6,781 nt of DNA, from assembly GCA_947302065.1 (NCBI GenBank), contig CAMYUO010000103.1:1-6781 (forward strand), given 5' to 3'. Of the stretch, positions 1 through 5,990 are shown piece by piece. The notes beneath the pieces were generated by a model. That model was not told the origin of the DNA. It did not search any database and saw only the letters and a list, made by a program, of their open reading frames with translations. The DNA comes from an uncultured Clostridia bacterium (lineage in GTDB: Bacteria > Bacillota > Clostridia > Oscillospirales > Ruminococcaceae). Both the position numbers and the translations under genes were made by a program. Within the stretch, counting starts at the first letter, position 1. Each line of letters starts with the position of its first letter.

Positions 1-760
1 ACACACCAATACCAGTTTTTGCAATGCTGTTTGGGATAGTTATGCTCGTAAGACCATAGCATTGTCCAAACGCATAATAATCGATATTTGTAACACTATT
101 CGGGATAGTTATGCTTGTAAGGCTTGCGCTGTTGCAAAACGCATATCCACCGATGCTTGTAACGCTATTCGGGATAGTTACGCTTTTAAGGCTTGTGCAT
201 CTAAAAAATGCAGAATTACCAATGCTTGTAACTTTCTTTTCGGCAATAGTTGACGGGATATTGATCGTCTCGCTATCACCGACATAGGCAGTTATCTCAA
301 CCGTTTTGTCATCAATTTCCGTGCATGCATAATCACCGTGGATGTATGCAACCTTGTATCCGTTGTATACCGCATAAAATAGAGCCTCTGAGTCCATTTT
401 GCAGGCTATCGTGCATCTTTTGTCAAACGCATTATTGCCGATGTTTTTAACGCCGTCCGGAATAATTGCTATTTTAAGATTTGTGCAGCTCGAAAACGCT
501 GATTTGCCAATGCTTGTAACTTTCTTTCCGTCAATGGTTGACGGGACGGTGATCTTCGTGTCAGTATCGGTGCAGCCTGTTATCTCGACCGTTTCGTCGG
601 CAAGCTCCTTATACATGTAATCACCTGATTCTTTAATGTCGCCCGCTGCGCTTGCGGTAATGCCTGCGCTTGTGTCAAACACACCCTCGGGCAGTGCGGC
701 AGCCGAGCCGAACACCATAGCGATCGCCAATAAACCTGATAAAACCTTCTTTTTCAACAT
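1..760 (-). CDS. Secreted leucine-rich-repeat protein (BspA/LRR_5 type), N-terminal part, truncated by window edge
   Basis: The frame is open from ATG at 760 to the left edge (253 residues, no stop); the C-terminus lies outside. The start has a strong ribosome site (AAAGGGGGA, about 5 nt upstream). Residues 1-22 form a signal peptide (MLKKK, then a hydrophobic run); a likely cleavage site is the ASA-A at 36-39, so the protein is exported. The rest has LRR_5 repeats of 23 residues with the signature SLTSITIPNSVTSIG..AF. At DNA level the last repeats recur every 69 nt (GGGATAG near 33, 102, 171 on the plus strand). A larger unit is also duplicated: residues about 48-90 (VEIT..., IPST-like, KKVTSIG..AF) resemble 141-183. 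Between the blocks, residues 116-140 look like the capping segment that usually ends such LRR arrays. Family members are cell-surface or secreted proteins, often adhesins; no ligand can be deduced. A C-terminal dockerin or wall anchor could lie beyond the edge. Confidence 0.93.
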   Translation of the reverse strand, partial: MLKKKVLSGLLAIAMVFGSAAALPEGVFDTSAGITASAAGDIKESGDYMYKELADETVEITGCTDTDTKITVPSTIDGKKVTSIGKSAFSSCTNLKIAIIPDGVKNIGNNAFDKRCTIACKMDSEALFYAVYNGYKVAYIHGDYACTEIDDKTVEITAYVGDSETINIPSTIAEKKVTSIGNSAFFRCTSLKSVTIPNSVTSIGGYAFCNSASLTSITIPNSVTNIDYYAFGQCYGLTSITIPNSIAKTGIGV

Positions 761-787
761 AGATTCCCCCTTTAATTTTGTAACTGC

Positions 788-816
788 ATTATACTATGCC
801 TGTATAAAAAAGTCAA
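788..816 (-). promoter_or_regulatory. SigA-type promoter of the LRR protein gene
   Basis: On the minus strand, TTGACT (811-816), a 17-bp spacer, then TATAAT (788-793). Transcription would start near 781, giving a leader of about 20 nt before ATG at 760. No operator-like palindrome is visible around it. Confidence 0.85.
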
Positions 817-1044
817 TATTTTATAATATTTTTCTTAACATCTTACAAAAATCGGCTCACACATTCTGGCTTTTTTGAAAATTCGTTCACTTTTACCCCG
901 TCAAAACCCTTTAAATACGCGGTTTGATTAAATATTCAAACATTATATCGGCATTACATCGGGCACTTAAATGTACAATGCAGGCGGCGTATTTTTATGC
1001 CTGTGTGATCGATTTCACAAAAAGAGGAGATGTTCATGCGTAGC
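817..1044. other. Intergenic stretch without a recognisable gene
   Basis: AT-rich spacer between the LRR promoter and the terminator at 1045. I see only weak inverted repeats: AAACC/GGTTT around 904-926 and CAGGC/GCCTG around 981-1003. A ribosome-site-like AGAGGAGA precedes an ATG at 1036 on the plus strand, but the 21-codon frame runs through the terminator hairpin and is not credible as a gene. No coding remnant was recognised. Confidence 0.6.
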
Positions 1045-1079
1045 AAAAAAATACCGCCCGATTTCCCGGGCGGATTTTT
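1045..1079. terminator. Bidirectional intrinsic terminator downstream of the EAL gene
   Basis: A 7-bp GC stem (CCGCCCG at 1054-1060 with CGGGCGG at 1067-1073) and 6-nt loop. It is followed by TTTTTTT on the minus strand (1051-1045) and by TTTTT on the plus strand (1075-1079). On the minus strand it ends transcription of the EAL gene, whose stop codon is about 155 nt upstream. Confidence 0.88.
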
Positions 1080-1088
1080 AAGAGCCTT

Positions 1089-1124
1089 AAACGTGACTTG
1101 AACACGCTGCTCGAAGTTATTTTT
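1089..1124 (-). repeat. tRNA T-arm-like repeat, copy 1
   Basis: On the minus strand this reads A-rich, then TTCGAG, then GCGTGTTCAAGTCACGTTT. The last 19 nt (1089-1107) are identical to 6134-6152, and looser similarity continues through the A-run. GCGTG pairs with CACGT around a 7-nt TTCAAGT loop, exactly the geometry of a tRNA T-arm. No D-arm, anticodon arm or matching acceptor strand is present, so it is not a tRNA. It lies in the 3' untranslated region of the EAL gene, just upstream of the terminator at 1045-1079; copy 2 is likewise followed by a terminator. Confidence 0.7.
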
Positions 1125-1227
1125 CACTTCTTCGTTGTTAGTCTATCACGCTATCATAGCTTATAAAGCAGCTGTACTCTTTATCAGAAGAAATTTACAT
1201 CACAAGTAATGCGAACGATCCTGTTCT

Positions 1228-2865
1228 CTACTCTGTTTCCTGACCGTTCTGACTATTCTCCGATATCTGATCTACCACAAGCGTAGCCGAACCATACGCG
1301 TTGAGCGGTTTTCCGTTTTCATCTCGTTCAAGAGTATACCTCACATGGAATGGCACTCTTCCAACTGTCAAAGGAATGATCCCTTCCAGTGTGTCGGCCT
1401 CGCCTGCGTCAAGTTTGCGCATCCACTCTCTGTACATATCTGCATAATCAGGCGGGAAGATCCCCACTTCTATAGCAGGCTCAGGATAGTTTTCCACAAG
1501 CGGCGGAAGATTCAGATCACGCATACATCTGAAGCATGGTCTCATTTCCTTTGTGGAAATATCATACTCCCAAGCATATACATTAGCCTGCTCGCTTGCA
1601 AATCGAAATTTTCTCTCGCTTTCGTAAAGCTCATCCCAGCGTTTCTTTTCGGCGGTAATATTCTGCACCATTGCATAGAACAGATACTGAGTTTCCGTTT
1701 TTCCGATCAGTCTGATATAGCTGCGGATACAGATCCTGTCTTCACCGCAGGTCTTAGAGCAGATCAGTCTCCAGGTCTCACAGCTTTCTTCTTCGTTGGA
1801 GGAAATGGCACGCTTCAGCGTATCTTCATAAATGCGGCGGTTTTTACTGTCCATGCCTTCCCACGGATCGCCGTCGATAATATCCTGTTCCAGCATGTTC
1901 ATGCCGATTTCCTTGACATATTTCTTGTTTACCCGCAGTATTTCCGCTTTCCCGTTTTGGTAGGAGAATATCACCGCACCGCCGACAAAATTGTTGAACA
2001 CAAGCGTCTCCATAGATTTTGGATCCCAAAAACGTCCTGCATCCATTTCTGTGACCAGGTCAATGGGAGGTACAAGCGGCTCGTAATCAAGCTGTTTAAG
2101 CTTTTCTCTGAATTCGTCCTCGCCGACCGGTTTGGAATAAAGATAACCCTGTATGTATTTGCAGCCGATACTCTTCATATAGTCCGCCTGCTCTAAGGTT
2201 TCAACGCCCTCAGCGATCACAGGCGTACCGAGCCACTTTGCCATTTGCACAACGGCATTAAGTATCGTGCCGCCTCTGCCGCCGATCGAGCCGCTTAAAA
2301 AACGCATATCCAGCTTTATCACATCAACGGAGAGATCTTTGAGGATATTCAGAGAGGAATAGCCGCTGCCAAAGTCGTCCATCTCAACCACATAGCCGTA
2401 TTCATGCAGCTTGTTCAGCACACTTGTGATCAGATCCATTCCACCGATCGCAGATGTTTCCGTTATCTCAACATGAATATATTTCACAGGCACATCATAC
2501 TTGATACGGAGCTTTTCGATCTCCTGTGCATAGTCCCGCCGGTAGATATCGTATCTTGACATATTGACCGAGACAGGCACAGGTTTTTCACCGCTGTCCA
2601 GAACACTTCTCTGAAATTTACAAACACTTTCAAACACAGCAAGATCCGCCCGATAGATCAGATCGTTCTTTTCAAGCACAGGAATGAAGTCCGATGGATA
2701 TTGCATTCCATACGCCGGATGTGTCCAGCGCATAAGTGCCTCAGCGCCGATCATCCGACCTGTGCAGTGGTTGATCTTTGGTTGATATGTCACAAAGATG
2801 TGACCGAATTTCACCGCATCGTCAAAGCAAGCCAGAAACTCCTGCTCAGTCATTTTTTTATTCAT
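1228..2865 (-). CDS. EAL-domain cyclic-di-GMP phosphodiesterase with C-terminal PAS-like regions
   Basis: 545 residues, start ATG at 2865 with AAGGAGG about 6 nt upstream. The EAL domain spans about 15-255 and should hydrolyse c-di-GMP to pGpG in the cytoplasm. The conserved active-site motifs are all present: YQPK (27-30), EAL (42-44) followed by MRW, VNMS (100-103), EITE (133-136), DDFGSGY in loop 6 (163-169), KLD (184-186), AEGVET (218-223) and QGYLYSKP (239-246). An active enzyme is therefore likely. Downstream, about 285-402 (GGAVIFSYQNGK ... NITAEKKR) and 415-530 (ASEQANVYAWEYDIST...) look like two PAS/PAC sensor regions. There is no GGDEF domain and no membrane segment or signal peptide. 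Sensor modules after rather than before EAL is the less common order. It is monocistronic: own promoter at 2982-3010 and terminator at 1045-1079. A role in adhesion or surface behaviour is inference only. Confidence 0.95.
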   Translation of the reverse strand: MNKKMTEQEFLACFDDAVKFGHIFVTYQPKINHCTGRMIGAEALMRWTHPAYGMQYPSDFIPVLEKNDLIYRADLAVFESVCKFQRSVLDSGEKPVPVSVNMSRYDIYRRDYAQEIEKLRIKYDVPVKYIHVEITETSAIGGMDLITSVLNKLHEYGYVVEMDDFGSGYSSLNILKDLSVDVIKLDMRFLSGSIGGRGGTILNAVVQMAKWLGTPVIAEGVETLEQADYMKSIGCKYIQGYLYSKPVGEDEFREKLKQLDYEPLVPPIDLVTEMDAGRFWDPKSMETLVFNNFVGGAVIFSYQNGKAEILRVNKKYVKEIGMNMLEQDIIDGDPWEGMDSKNRRIYEDTLKRAISSNEEESCETWRLICSKTCGEDRICIRSYIRLIGKTETQYLFYAMVQNITAEKKRWDELYESERKFRFASEQANVYAWEYDISTKEMRPCFRCMRDLNLPPLVENYPEPAIEVGIFPPDYADMYREWMRKLDAGEADTLEGIIPLTVGRVPFHVRYTLERDENGKPLNAYGSATLVVDQISENSQNGQETE

Positions 2866-2897
2866 ACTATACCTCCTTTTTGTAAGACTTGTGGTCT

Positions 2898-2927
2898 GGC
2901 TTCACCTGTTTTTCAAAAGGTCAAGCC
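2898..2927 (-). promoter_or_regulatory. Hairpin in the 5' leader of the EAL gene
   Basis: In the minus-strand RNA, GGCUU-G-ACCU pairs with AGGU-G-AAGCC (5 + 4 bp around one G/G mismatch) over a 10-nt A/U-rich loop. It lies about midway between the predicted transcription start (~2975) and the ribosome site (2871-2877). I do not recognise it as a known riboswitch class; in particular the conserved c-di-GMP-I and -II aptamer motifs are absent. No T-run follows, so it is not a terminator. Confidence 0.45.
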
Positions 2928-2959
2928 GTGATTTATCACTCTTTTCGTTCACCTATTCA

Positions 2960-3139
2960 TTAGCTTATAGCTTCCCATATTATTATACCACAAACAGTCC
3001 TTTTCTTCAAGTATTTTCGGATCACTTTTTCATCAAGCACAAGCCTTCTGGGTGTGCTCTTATCGTTCTCGTCAAACGCAGTAACTATCTGACCAAGCCC
3101 GGCAAGCTCGCCGTTCTCATAATAAGTATCTGATCTGAG
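2960..3139 (-). pseudogene. Coding remnant of an unidentified protein (59 codons, no start)
   Basis: A frame between two TAA codons (3140-3142 and 2960-2962) reads with protein-like composition over its first ~45 residues: YYENGELAGLGQ ... AFDENDKSTPRRLVLDEKVI. There is no start codon with a ribosome site. The last part, from about residue 44, coincides with the EAL promoter and loses protein character. I interpret it as an internal or terminal fragment of a decayed gene; the family is not recognised. Confidence 0.4.
2982..3010 (-). promoter_or_regulatory. SigA-type promoter of the EAL gene
   Basis: On the minus strand, TTGAAG (3005-3010), a 17-bp spacer, then TATAAT (2982-2987) with an extended -10 TG (TGG before TATAAT). 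The predicted start near 2975 gives a leader of about 110 nt, unusually long compared with the ~20 nt and ~40 nt leaders of the LRR and TetR genes. Confidence 0.85.
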
Positions 3140-3157
3140 TTACTATGCAGATAGTAA
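3140..3157. repeat. Perfect 7-bp inverted repeat (TTACTAT-4-ATAGTAA)
   Basis: TTACTAT (3140-3146), GCAG, ATAGTAA (3151-3157). AT-rich with no T-run, so not an intrinsic terminator. It could be a protein-binding palindrome or a decayed structure. It lies about 130 bp upstream of the -35 of the EAL gene, between two gene remnants. Confidence 0.5.
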
Positions 3158-3170
3158 GCTCCTGATAATA

Positions 3171-3196
3171 TAAGACCGCCTTTTCAGACGGTCTTA
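3171..3196 (-). terminator. Probable intrinsic terminator after the redox operon
   Basis: TAAGACCG (3171-3178) pairs with CGGTCTTA (3189-3196) across a 10-nt loop. The minus-strand tail is only TATATTATC rather than a clean T-run, so it may be weak. It starts 16 nt after the stop of the remnant at 3213-3311, whose terminator it probably once was. It is now the only candidate for ending the TetR/DUF4405/flavoprotein transcript. Confidence 0.6.
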
Positions 3197-3212
3197 CGGA
3201 CAAACAGTATTC

Positions 3213-3311
3213 TTATTTATCAGCATTCTCCCTGGCAGTGTCGGTGATAACCCTAACAGCATCATCACTTACTGCGCCTGTGCCGCCGAATGCAGACTGC
3301 TGAAACCATGT
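3213..3311 (-). pseudogene. C-terminal remnant of an unidentified protein (32 codons)
   Basis: After an in-frame TGA (3312-3314) the frame encodes a protein-like tail containing QQSAFGGTGAVSDDAVRV, followed by ITDTARENADK and TAA (3213-3215). It has no start codon or ribosome site and lies only 14 nt beyond the flavoprotein stop. The terminator that follows at normal distance supports the view that this is the surviving 3' end of an older gene, removed when the operon arrived or by deletion. The family is not recognised; the last ~15 residues look like an amphipathic helix. Confidence 0.5.
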
Positions 3312-3327
3312 TCACGTTGAATACTTC

Positions 3328-3861
3328 CTAAATGTTTTTGGCTAATTGATATGCTTTCTCAGGGAAACCGCTTGTCATTGTCATTGACGGACTTCCGCAG
3401 CCGTACCCGAGCACCATGCCCATATCCTCAAAGTTTATGTAGCGTACCAGAGTTTTGTAGTGTGCTGTCAGCGCATCAAATGTCCAGTCATCAGCATTCC
3501 ATGCGACCGTCAGAAGCGCAGACTTCAGATGTCTGCGATTCAGACTGCTGTTGTATGCACAAAACCGATCGACCACTTTTTTGAGCTGTGCGCTCATCCC
3601 GTAGTAATACAGCGGCGTAGCAAACACGACCATATCGCAGGAAAGCAGCGCTTTGCGGATATTCCCGTTATCGTCATGCTGAACGCAGTCACCCTCGTAA
3701 CCGCACGCAACGCAGCCTGTGCAGGGACGTATATCTGCGTGGCAGACATCTATCACCTCAACATCGTGACCGTTTTCCCGTGCGCCTTTTCTGAAGTTTT
3801 CAACAAGAATGTTCGTCGAGCCTTTTCGGTTCGGACTTCCCATAAGTATCACTATTTTCAT
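3328..3861 (-). CDS. Flavodoxin-fold NAD(P)H:FMN oxidoreductase, iron-sulfur flavoprotein-like
   Basis: 177 residues. The N-terminus KIVILMGSPNRKGST (2-16) is the phosphate-binding loop of the NADPH-dependent FMN reductase / WrbA-like flavodoxin family, and TPLYYYGMSAQLK (82-94) is the second FMN-binding segment. Four cysteines at 47, 50, 53 and 59 form C-x2-C-x2-C-x5-C, the spacing described for the [4Fe-4S] cluster of archaeal iron-sulfur flavoproteins (Isf). Many clostridial members carry this motif, so a cluster is plausible but not proven. The protein is cytosolic and probably passes electrons between a pyridine nucleotide or ferredoxin and another acceptor. Its ATG overlaps the TGA of the upstream membrane protein gene (ATGA, 4 nt), and an AGAGGTG ribosome site lies inside that gene, so the two are translationally coupled. 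It is the last gene of the operon. Confidence 0.9.
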   Translation of the reverse strand: MKIVILMGSPNRKGSTNILVENFRKGARENGHDVEVIDVCHADIRPCTGCVACGYEGDCVQHDDNGNIRKALLSCDMVVFATPLYYYGMSAQLKKVVDRFCAYNSSLNRRHLKSALLTVAWNADDWTFDALTAHYKTLVRYINFEDMGMVLGYGCGSPSMTMTSGFPEKAYQLAKNI

Positions 3862-4664
3862 TCTGCACCTCTTTGTTGTATGCCGTTTTCTTTGAGCCAG
3901 CCCGATGTGTCAAAGCCCGAAGATGATGAACTGTCTGTCACGGTGAAATGCATTACTGTACCGATGACGACCGCACATGCAAGCCATATCAGAGGTTTCG
4001 GGGAATATTTCTTGTTTTTGCCCTTCTGAGAGATCTCCGAAAGCACATATCCCGCAAGAACGAACAGCATCAGCATTGCGATATTTTGCGCAATGATGAT
4101 CCACTTTGCAGTGGTGTAGTCCAGAAATGCAAAATGCGTTCTGAACGTGATATAATTAATTATGTCGTTTTTCAAAAACAACCACAGTCCCACGCCCGAG
4201 ACGCCTGTCAGTATCACTTTGAAAGCGATCTTTCCCTTGTCGGGCATTTTTGCAGTCATAGCTTTCATGTGCAGTCCGATATGGATACCCATAAGGATAA
4301 ACGACCAATAGGACATTGCAAGGTGCAGTTTTCTTGCGGTCATAACATTGACAAGTCCATACATGAATGGGACAGCGTGACCGCTCATCGACATTCCGCT
4401 TACTGCGGTCAAGGCTATCGACACGAGCAGCAGAGTGTTCACTGCTGTCATTATAATGCGGTACGGCGAATACTTTCCCTTGAATACAGCTTTGTACCAT
4501 TTGCGGTTGAGGATATGGTGCAGCACCAGCGTTACGGTCATACCGATACCGAGCCATTCGTGAAGAACATCACCCGTGACCTGTAACGCCATGAGAAACA
4601 GCAAAAGGACTGTCAGCACCACATCGACTATCCTTTTGATAACACTTCCTGTCTTAGCCTGCAT
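3858..4664 (-). CDS. DUF4405-like multi-helix membrane protein, possible heme-b cytochrome
   Basis: 268 residues from ATG at 4664. An upstream in-frame ATG at 4715 has no ribosome site, while 4664 has AAGGAGG with 7-nt spacing, so I use the latter. Hydrophobic segments are at about 11-30, 38-53, 68-90, 113-132, 147-165, 183-209 and 224-242. The HEWLG motif (35-39), HH (49-50) and NRKW (53-56) match the DUF4405 pattern. Further histidines at 96, 114, 128 and 132 are placed in or near helices as in heme-b four-helix bundles such as formate dehydrogenase gamma or cytochrome b561 types. I infer two bis-histidine heme sites, but cannot show this from sequence. The C-terminus after the last helix is a short Ser-rich tail. 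The gene sits between the TetR gene (78-nt gap) and the coupled flavoprotein gene, which suggests transfer of electrons at the membrane. Confidence 0.82.
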   Translation of the reverse strand: MQAKTGSVIKRIVDVVLTVLLLFLMALQVTGDVLHEWLGIGMTVTLVLHHILNRKWYKAVFKGKYSPYRIIMTAVNTLLLVSIALTAVSGMSMSGHAVPFMYGLVNVMTARKLHLAMSYWSFILMGIHIGLHMKAMTAKMPDKGKIAFKVILTGVSGVGLWLFLKNDIINYITFRTHFAFLDYTTAKWIIIAQNIAMLMLFVLAGYVLSEISQKGKNKKYSPKPLIWLACAVVIGTVMHFTVTDSSSSSGFDTSGWLKENGIQQRGAE

Positions 4665-4671
4665 AGTCAGC

Positions 4672-4678
4672 CCTCCTT
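4672..4678 (-). promoter_or_regulatory. Ribosome binding site fixing the DUF4405 gene start
   Basis: AAGGAGG on the minus strand, 7 nt before ATG at 4664. It decides against the in-frame ATG at 4715, which has no comparable signal and would add 17 residues before the first membrane helix. Confidence 0.85.
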
Positions 4679-4742
4679 TGCTGATCCGATAAGATCGACC
4701 GAATGTTGTTCCCATATAGATACGGACATTCAGCTTTGTATA

Positions 4743-5363
4743 TCATTTTGTGCTTCCCAGCAGCCGTATCACACAGGAAGAAATCATCTCATAAATACTG
4801 TGCATTTTGAATTTCATTCCGGCTTCACACATGGCATCAAGCTGTTTTTGCGTTGCAACCGAATAGGGATAAACTCCGAACAGGAACGGAAAGAATACAA
4901 AAATAAAGCTCTCACAGTCTGTTCCGGGGAAGAACTTTCTCACGCAAGCCCTCACCGCATCGAGCGAAGCAGCATAAGCGACCTTGAATTCCGTCAGCCG
5001 CTCGGGACGTGAGTTTTCCTCCATATCATAATGATTCATCGCAAGCAGCTTCAGAAGCTGTTCGTGATTTTCAAGAGAATGTGCGATAGCTGATGCGAAG
5101 TTATCTGCGGTCATATTATCATTTTCAGCCTCAAGTGCGTTCATTTCATTTGACCAGCGTTCATATTCACGCTGCATCAAAGCAAGGAATATCTCTTCCT
5201 TGGTCTGAAAATAATTGTAGATAGACGGTCTTGAAAAGCTCGTTTCTACGCTTATTTCTTTCAGTGTTATCTCCTTGAAACTCATAGTTTTGTATAGCTT
5301 TTCGCAGGCGTTGACGATCTCCTCCCTGCGTGAAGCGGTAAGTTCAGGCGAACCTTTCGGCAT
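4743..5363 (-). CDS. TetR/AcrR-family transcriptional repressor, autoregulated
   Basis: 206 residues from ATG at 5363. Residues about 12-58 form the N-terminal DNA-binding domain, with the helix-turn-helix at 32-52 (TLKEISVETSFSRPSIYNYF) followed by the typical TKEEIF. The C-terminal ligand and dimer domain is helical; its GVYPYS segment (163-168) resembles a motif seen in some TetR C-terminal subfamilies. The effector cannot be deduced. A GTG codon at 5366 directly precedes the ATG; AGGAGG is 7 nt from ATG but only 4 nt from GTG, so ATG is preferred. It is the first gene of a three-gene operon with the DUF4405 and flavoprotein genes. Its promoter overlaps two identical palindromes, which strongly suggests that it represses itself and the redox genes until a ligand is bound. 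Confidence 0.93.
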   Translation of the reverse strand: MPKGSPELTASRREEIVNACEKLYKTMSFKEITLKEISVETSFSRPSIYNYFQTKEEIFLALMQREYERWSNEMNALEAENDNMTADNFASAIAHSLENHEQLLKLLAMNHYDMEENSRPERLTEFKVAYAASLDAVRACVRKFFPGTDCESFIFVFFPFLFGVYPYSVATQKQLDAMCEAGMKFKMHSIYEMISSCVIRLLGSTK

Positions 5364-5370
5364 CACTGCA

Positions 5371-5377
5371 CCTCCTC
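5371..5377 (-). promoter_or_regulatory. Ribosome binding site of the TetR gene
   Basis: GAGGAGG on the minus strand, 7 nt before ATG at 5363 and 4 nt before the adjacent GTG at 5366; the spacing favours the ATG. Confidence 0.8.
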
Positions 5378-5390
5378 ATACGGTCTATTC

Positions 5391-5403
5391 TGACATCGTG
5401 TCA
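5391..5403. promoter_or_regulatory. TetR operator, downstream half of the pair
   Basis: TGACATCGTGTCA, a TGACA-3-TGTCA palindrome. It is the exact reverse complement of the 13-mer at 5427-5439. On the minus strand it covers about +2 to +15 of the transcript, where bound repressor would block initiation or escape. Confidence 0.85.
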
Positions 5404-5411
5404 CTATAGAT

Positions 5412-5440
5412 ATTATAGCGCCATTCTGACACGATGTCAA
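5412..5440 (-). promoter_or_regulatory. Perfect consensus SigA promoter of the TetR redox operon
   Basis: On the minus strand, TTGACA (5435-5440), a 17-bp spacer and TATAAT (5412-5417), the exact consensus. The predicted start is near 5405, giving a leader of about 40 nt. So strong an unregulated promoter would be constitutive; the two operators overlapping the -35/spacer and the start point explain how it is held down. Confidence 0.93.
5427..5439. promoter_or_regulatory. TetR operator, upstream half of the pair
   Basis: TGACACGATGTCA, covering most of the -35 hexamer and the start of the spacer. Centre-to-centre distance to the other operator is 36 bp, between three and four helical turns. 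Confidence 0.85.
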
Positions 5441-5514
5441 CATAGGTTTTGGAGATTTATGATTTTCAGCATTATTAACAAAGCATAAAAGTCCGCATAG
5501 GGCATATTCACAAC

Positions 5515-5550
5515 AAAAAGCGGTCGCCCTGCATGGTACGAACGCTTTTT
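5515..5550 (-). terminator. Intrinsic terminator after the recombinase remnant
   Basis: AAAAAGCG pairs with CGCTTTTT (8 bp), with an inner TCG/CGA extension, followed by TTTTTG on the minus strand. It lies just after the remnant stop (5567) and insulates the TetR promoter. The A-run on the other side makes it possibly bidirectional. Confidence 0.8.
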
Positions 5551-5566
5551 GCATCAACTTTATTTC

Positions 5567-5893
5567 TTATCTTGCCAAAGGATATGATAACATAAACGCT
5601 TTGTCTGCTGACCTCGGTTTGAGCCTGCCGATAAAGCGATAGTATATCTCTATCTGCTGGTATGTCCTGCCGCTTTGGTCCTTTTCCTTGTGGTGAACGA
5701 CTATCCTGTCGATAAGCTCGTTGAGTATGTTCGCATCAAGCTCGTTAATATAGGTGTATTTCTTTACGATGTTGATGAACCTGTCCGATGCGTCGGTTTG
5801 CTTTTTCGCCTCGTCAAATTCCTGTTTGAGCTGAACTATGCTCTGACTTAATTCCTTTTGCTCCTGCTCGTACTTTTCCGACATCTGCTCTCT
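5567..5893 (-). pseudogene. C-terminal remnant of a large serine recombinase (DUF4368 region)
   Basis: About 109 codons open after an in-frame TAA (5894-5896); the first ATG inside is at 5884. The first ~45 residues are a charged helix of coiled-coil type (SEKYEQEQKELSQSIVQLKQ). Then comes LDANILNELIDRIVVHHKEK and QIEIYYRFIGRL, the signature of the DUF4368 tail that follows the Recombinase and zinc-ribbon domains in Tn4451/TnpX-type serine recombinases. Those proteins are usually over 500 residues, so the catalytic domain (with its Ser) and the DNA-binding domain are missing. Upstream DNA has several stops and no coding match, so this is a relic of an excised or decayed mobile element. An independent small protein is possible but unlikely, since the ATG at 5884 has only a weak AGAGAG ahead. 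Confidence 0.82.
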
Positions 5894-5903
5894 TTAGTAA
5901 GGG

Positions 5904-5937
5904 TTAAGTAAGATCATAGTCAGATATTAAGTAAGAT
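5904..5937. repeat. Two 11-bp direct repeats next to the recombinase stub
   Basis: TTAAGTAAGAT occurs at 5904-5914 and 5927-5937 (23-bp period), with a related AGTAAGGG at 5896-5903. They lie immediately upstream of the break point of the recombinase remnant and could mark the deletion or a former recombination site. Confidence 0.55.
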
Positions 5938-5990
5938 AAATAACTCTTTATTCTGTTATATATATTATATATTCTATTGGGTACTTCTAT

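Noticed and set aside
1..240. CRISPR-like array from the regular 69-nt repeats
   Set aside because: The period equals 23 codons, the repeats are in an open frame and encode LRR units; there are no unique spacers.
62..878. Three plus-strand frames at the left end
   Set aside because: They are antisense to the LRR gene, or cross its promoter. The minus-strand frame has a signal peptide and LRR repeats and is uninterrupted from 760 to the edge.
1036..1101. Mini-gene of 21 codons with an AGAGGAGA ribosome site on the plus strand
   Set aside because: It is read through the terminator stem and into the T-arm repeat, and no promoter is visible; the ribosome-like site alone is weak evidence.
1150..1181. 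Separate promoter for T-arm copy 1 (TATGAT in a GCTATGATAGC palindrome)
   Set aside because: No acceptable -35 hexamer at the right spacing; this copy is probably transcribed as the 3' end of the EAL message.
1345..2196. Long plus-strand frame (283 codons) inside the EAL gene
   Set aside because: It has no ribosome site and is antisense to a gene whose catalytic motifs are all intact; its composition is that of a shadow frame.
2866..2975. c-di-GMP riboswitch before the EAL gene
   Set aside because: The conserved aptamer motifs of class I and II are not visible and the hairpin present does not fit either fold.
3948..4586. Plus-strand frame of 212 codons opposite the DUF4405 gene
   Set aside because: His/Arg/Ser/Cys-rich shadow of a membrane protein gene; no start signal.
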